5,336 nt of DNA from Lachnospiraceae bacterium (GTDB taxonomy: Bacteria > Bacillota > Clostridia > Lachnospirales > Lachnospiraceae): NCBI GenBank assembly GCA_021202715.1, contig JAJQCL010000154.1, forward strand, positions 1 to 5,336, in the 5' to 3' direction. The notes below the pieces were generated by a model that made no database searches, was not told where the DNA came from, and worked only from the letters and a program-made list of their open reading frames with translations. The translations under genes and the position numbers were made by a program. Positions within the stretch are counted from its first letter, which is position 1. Every line of letters begins with the position of its first letter. Shown piece by piece: positions 5,181 through 5,336 of the stretch.

Positions 5181-5336
5181 TCATCCGATCTGAATCTCAC
5201 AGACCGTCAGACGTTTCCCGTCTACCCGGAAGCGCACCTCCAATCCGGCGAAGGTCATCCCATAGATCCGCTGGCTGTCTCTCTGATAAGGAGGCCGTGG
5301 ATCCTGCGCCAGGACGCCCCGCAGAGCTTCCCGCTT
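5181..5336 (-). CDS. trmO: tRNA (adenine-N6)-methyltransferase TrmO, C-terminal end (partial)
   Basis: This is the last 51 codons of a gene that continues beyond the right edge. TrmO (TsaA/YaeB family) methylates N6 of threonylcarbamoyladenosine (t6A) at position 37 of tRNAs that read ACY codons, using S-adenosylmethionine. The fragment matches the family's C-terminal domain: VLAQDPRPPYQRD (fragment residues 8-20) carries the conserved DPRPxY motif, followed by RIYGMTFAGLEVRFRV, which corresponds to the YxxxxxxxxVRWRV-type strand of E. coli TrmO. The SAM-binding N-terminal domain is off the window. The frame is open from the edge to the TGA at 5181-5183 with no sign of disruption. Its only visible neighbour is the noncoding block downstream, which has its own promoter. 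Confidence 0.82.
   Translation of the reverse strand, partial: KREALRGVLAQDPRPPYQRDSQRIYGMTFAGLEVRFRVDGKRLTVCEIQIG

Noticed and set aside
4958..5200. 80-codon minus-strand ORF overlapping the trmO end
   Set aside because: It overlaps the 3' end of trmO in another frame, runs through the post-trmO hairpin, the A/T-rich UP element and the promoter, and has no family resemblance.

Overview
The window looks like a chromosomal segment of a fairly GC-rich anaerobic Firmicute, most likely of the class Clostridia. The grounds are strong purine-rich Shine-Dalgarno sites, consensus sigma-A promoters, typical Clostridia-style housekeeping proteins and an iron-dependent alcohol dehydrogenase of the YqhD/butanol dehydrogenase type. 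The genus cannot be fixed from the sequence. Every gene I can support is on the minus strand, so transcription runs from high to low coordinates.

From right to left: the C-terminal end of a tRNA methyltransferase, trmO (5181-5336), is followed by a long imperfect hairpin (5121-5174). Next is a very strong sigma-A promoter with an A/T-rich upstream element (5010-5076). It does not lead into a convincing protein gene. Instead about 0.7 kb follows with no credible long ORF, ending at a textbook intrinsic terminator (4299-4329). I interpret 4299-5005 as a candidate large structured noncoding RNA. The alternative is an exceptionally long attenuated leader for the next gene, dtd (D-aminoacyl-tRNA deacylase, 3809-4255). 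I cannot assign this RNA to a known family by eye.

Below dtd is a 17-bp perfect inverted repeat (3749-3788), then a sigma-A promoter (3690-3718) and a structured leader in front of upp (uracil phosphoribosyltransferase, 2940-3569). glpK (glycerol kinase, 1424-2914) starts 25 nt after upp, and an iron-dependent alcohol/aldehyde dehydrogenase gene (185-1357) starts 66 nt after glpK. The three probably form one operon that joins pyrimidine salvage to glycerol phosphorylation and aldehyde/alcohol redox balance. No glycerol facilitator or glycerol-3-phosphate dehydrogenase is visible here.

At the left edge, two near-consensus sigma-A promoters 60 bp apart (119-147 and 59-87) fire out of the window. 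The predicted start of the proximal one falls inside a tetranucleotide repeat (1-55; 13 full GCTT units plus GCT, reading AAGC on the transcribed strand), which reaches the window edge and may continue. This is a candidate variable tract in the 5' untranslated region of an unseen gene. The two items most worth follow-up are this tract and the 0.7-kb RNA candidate.
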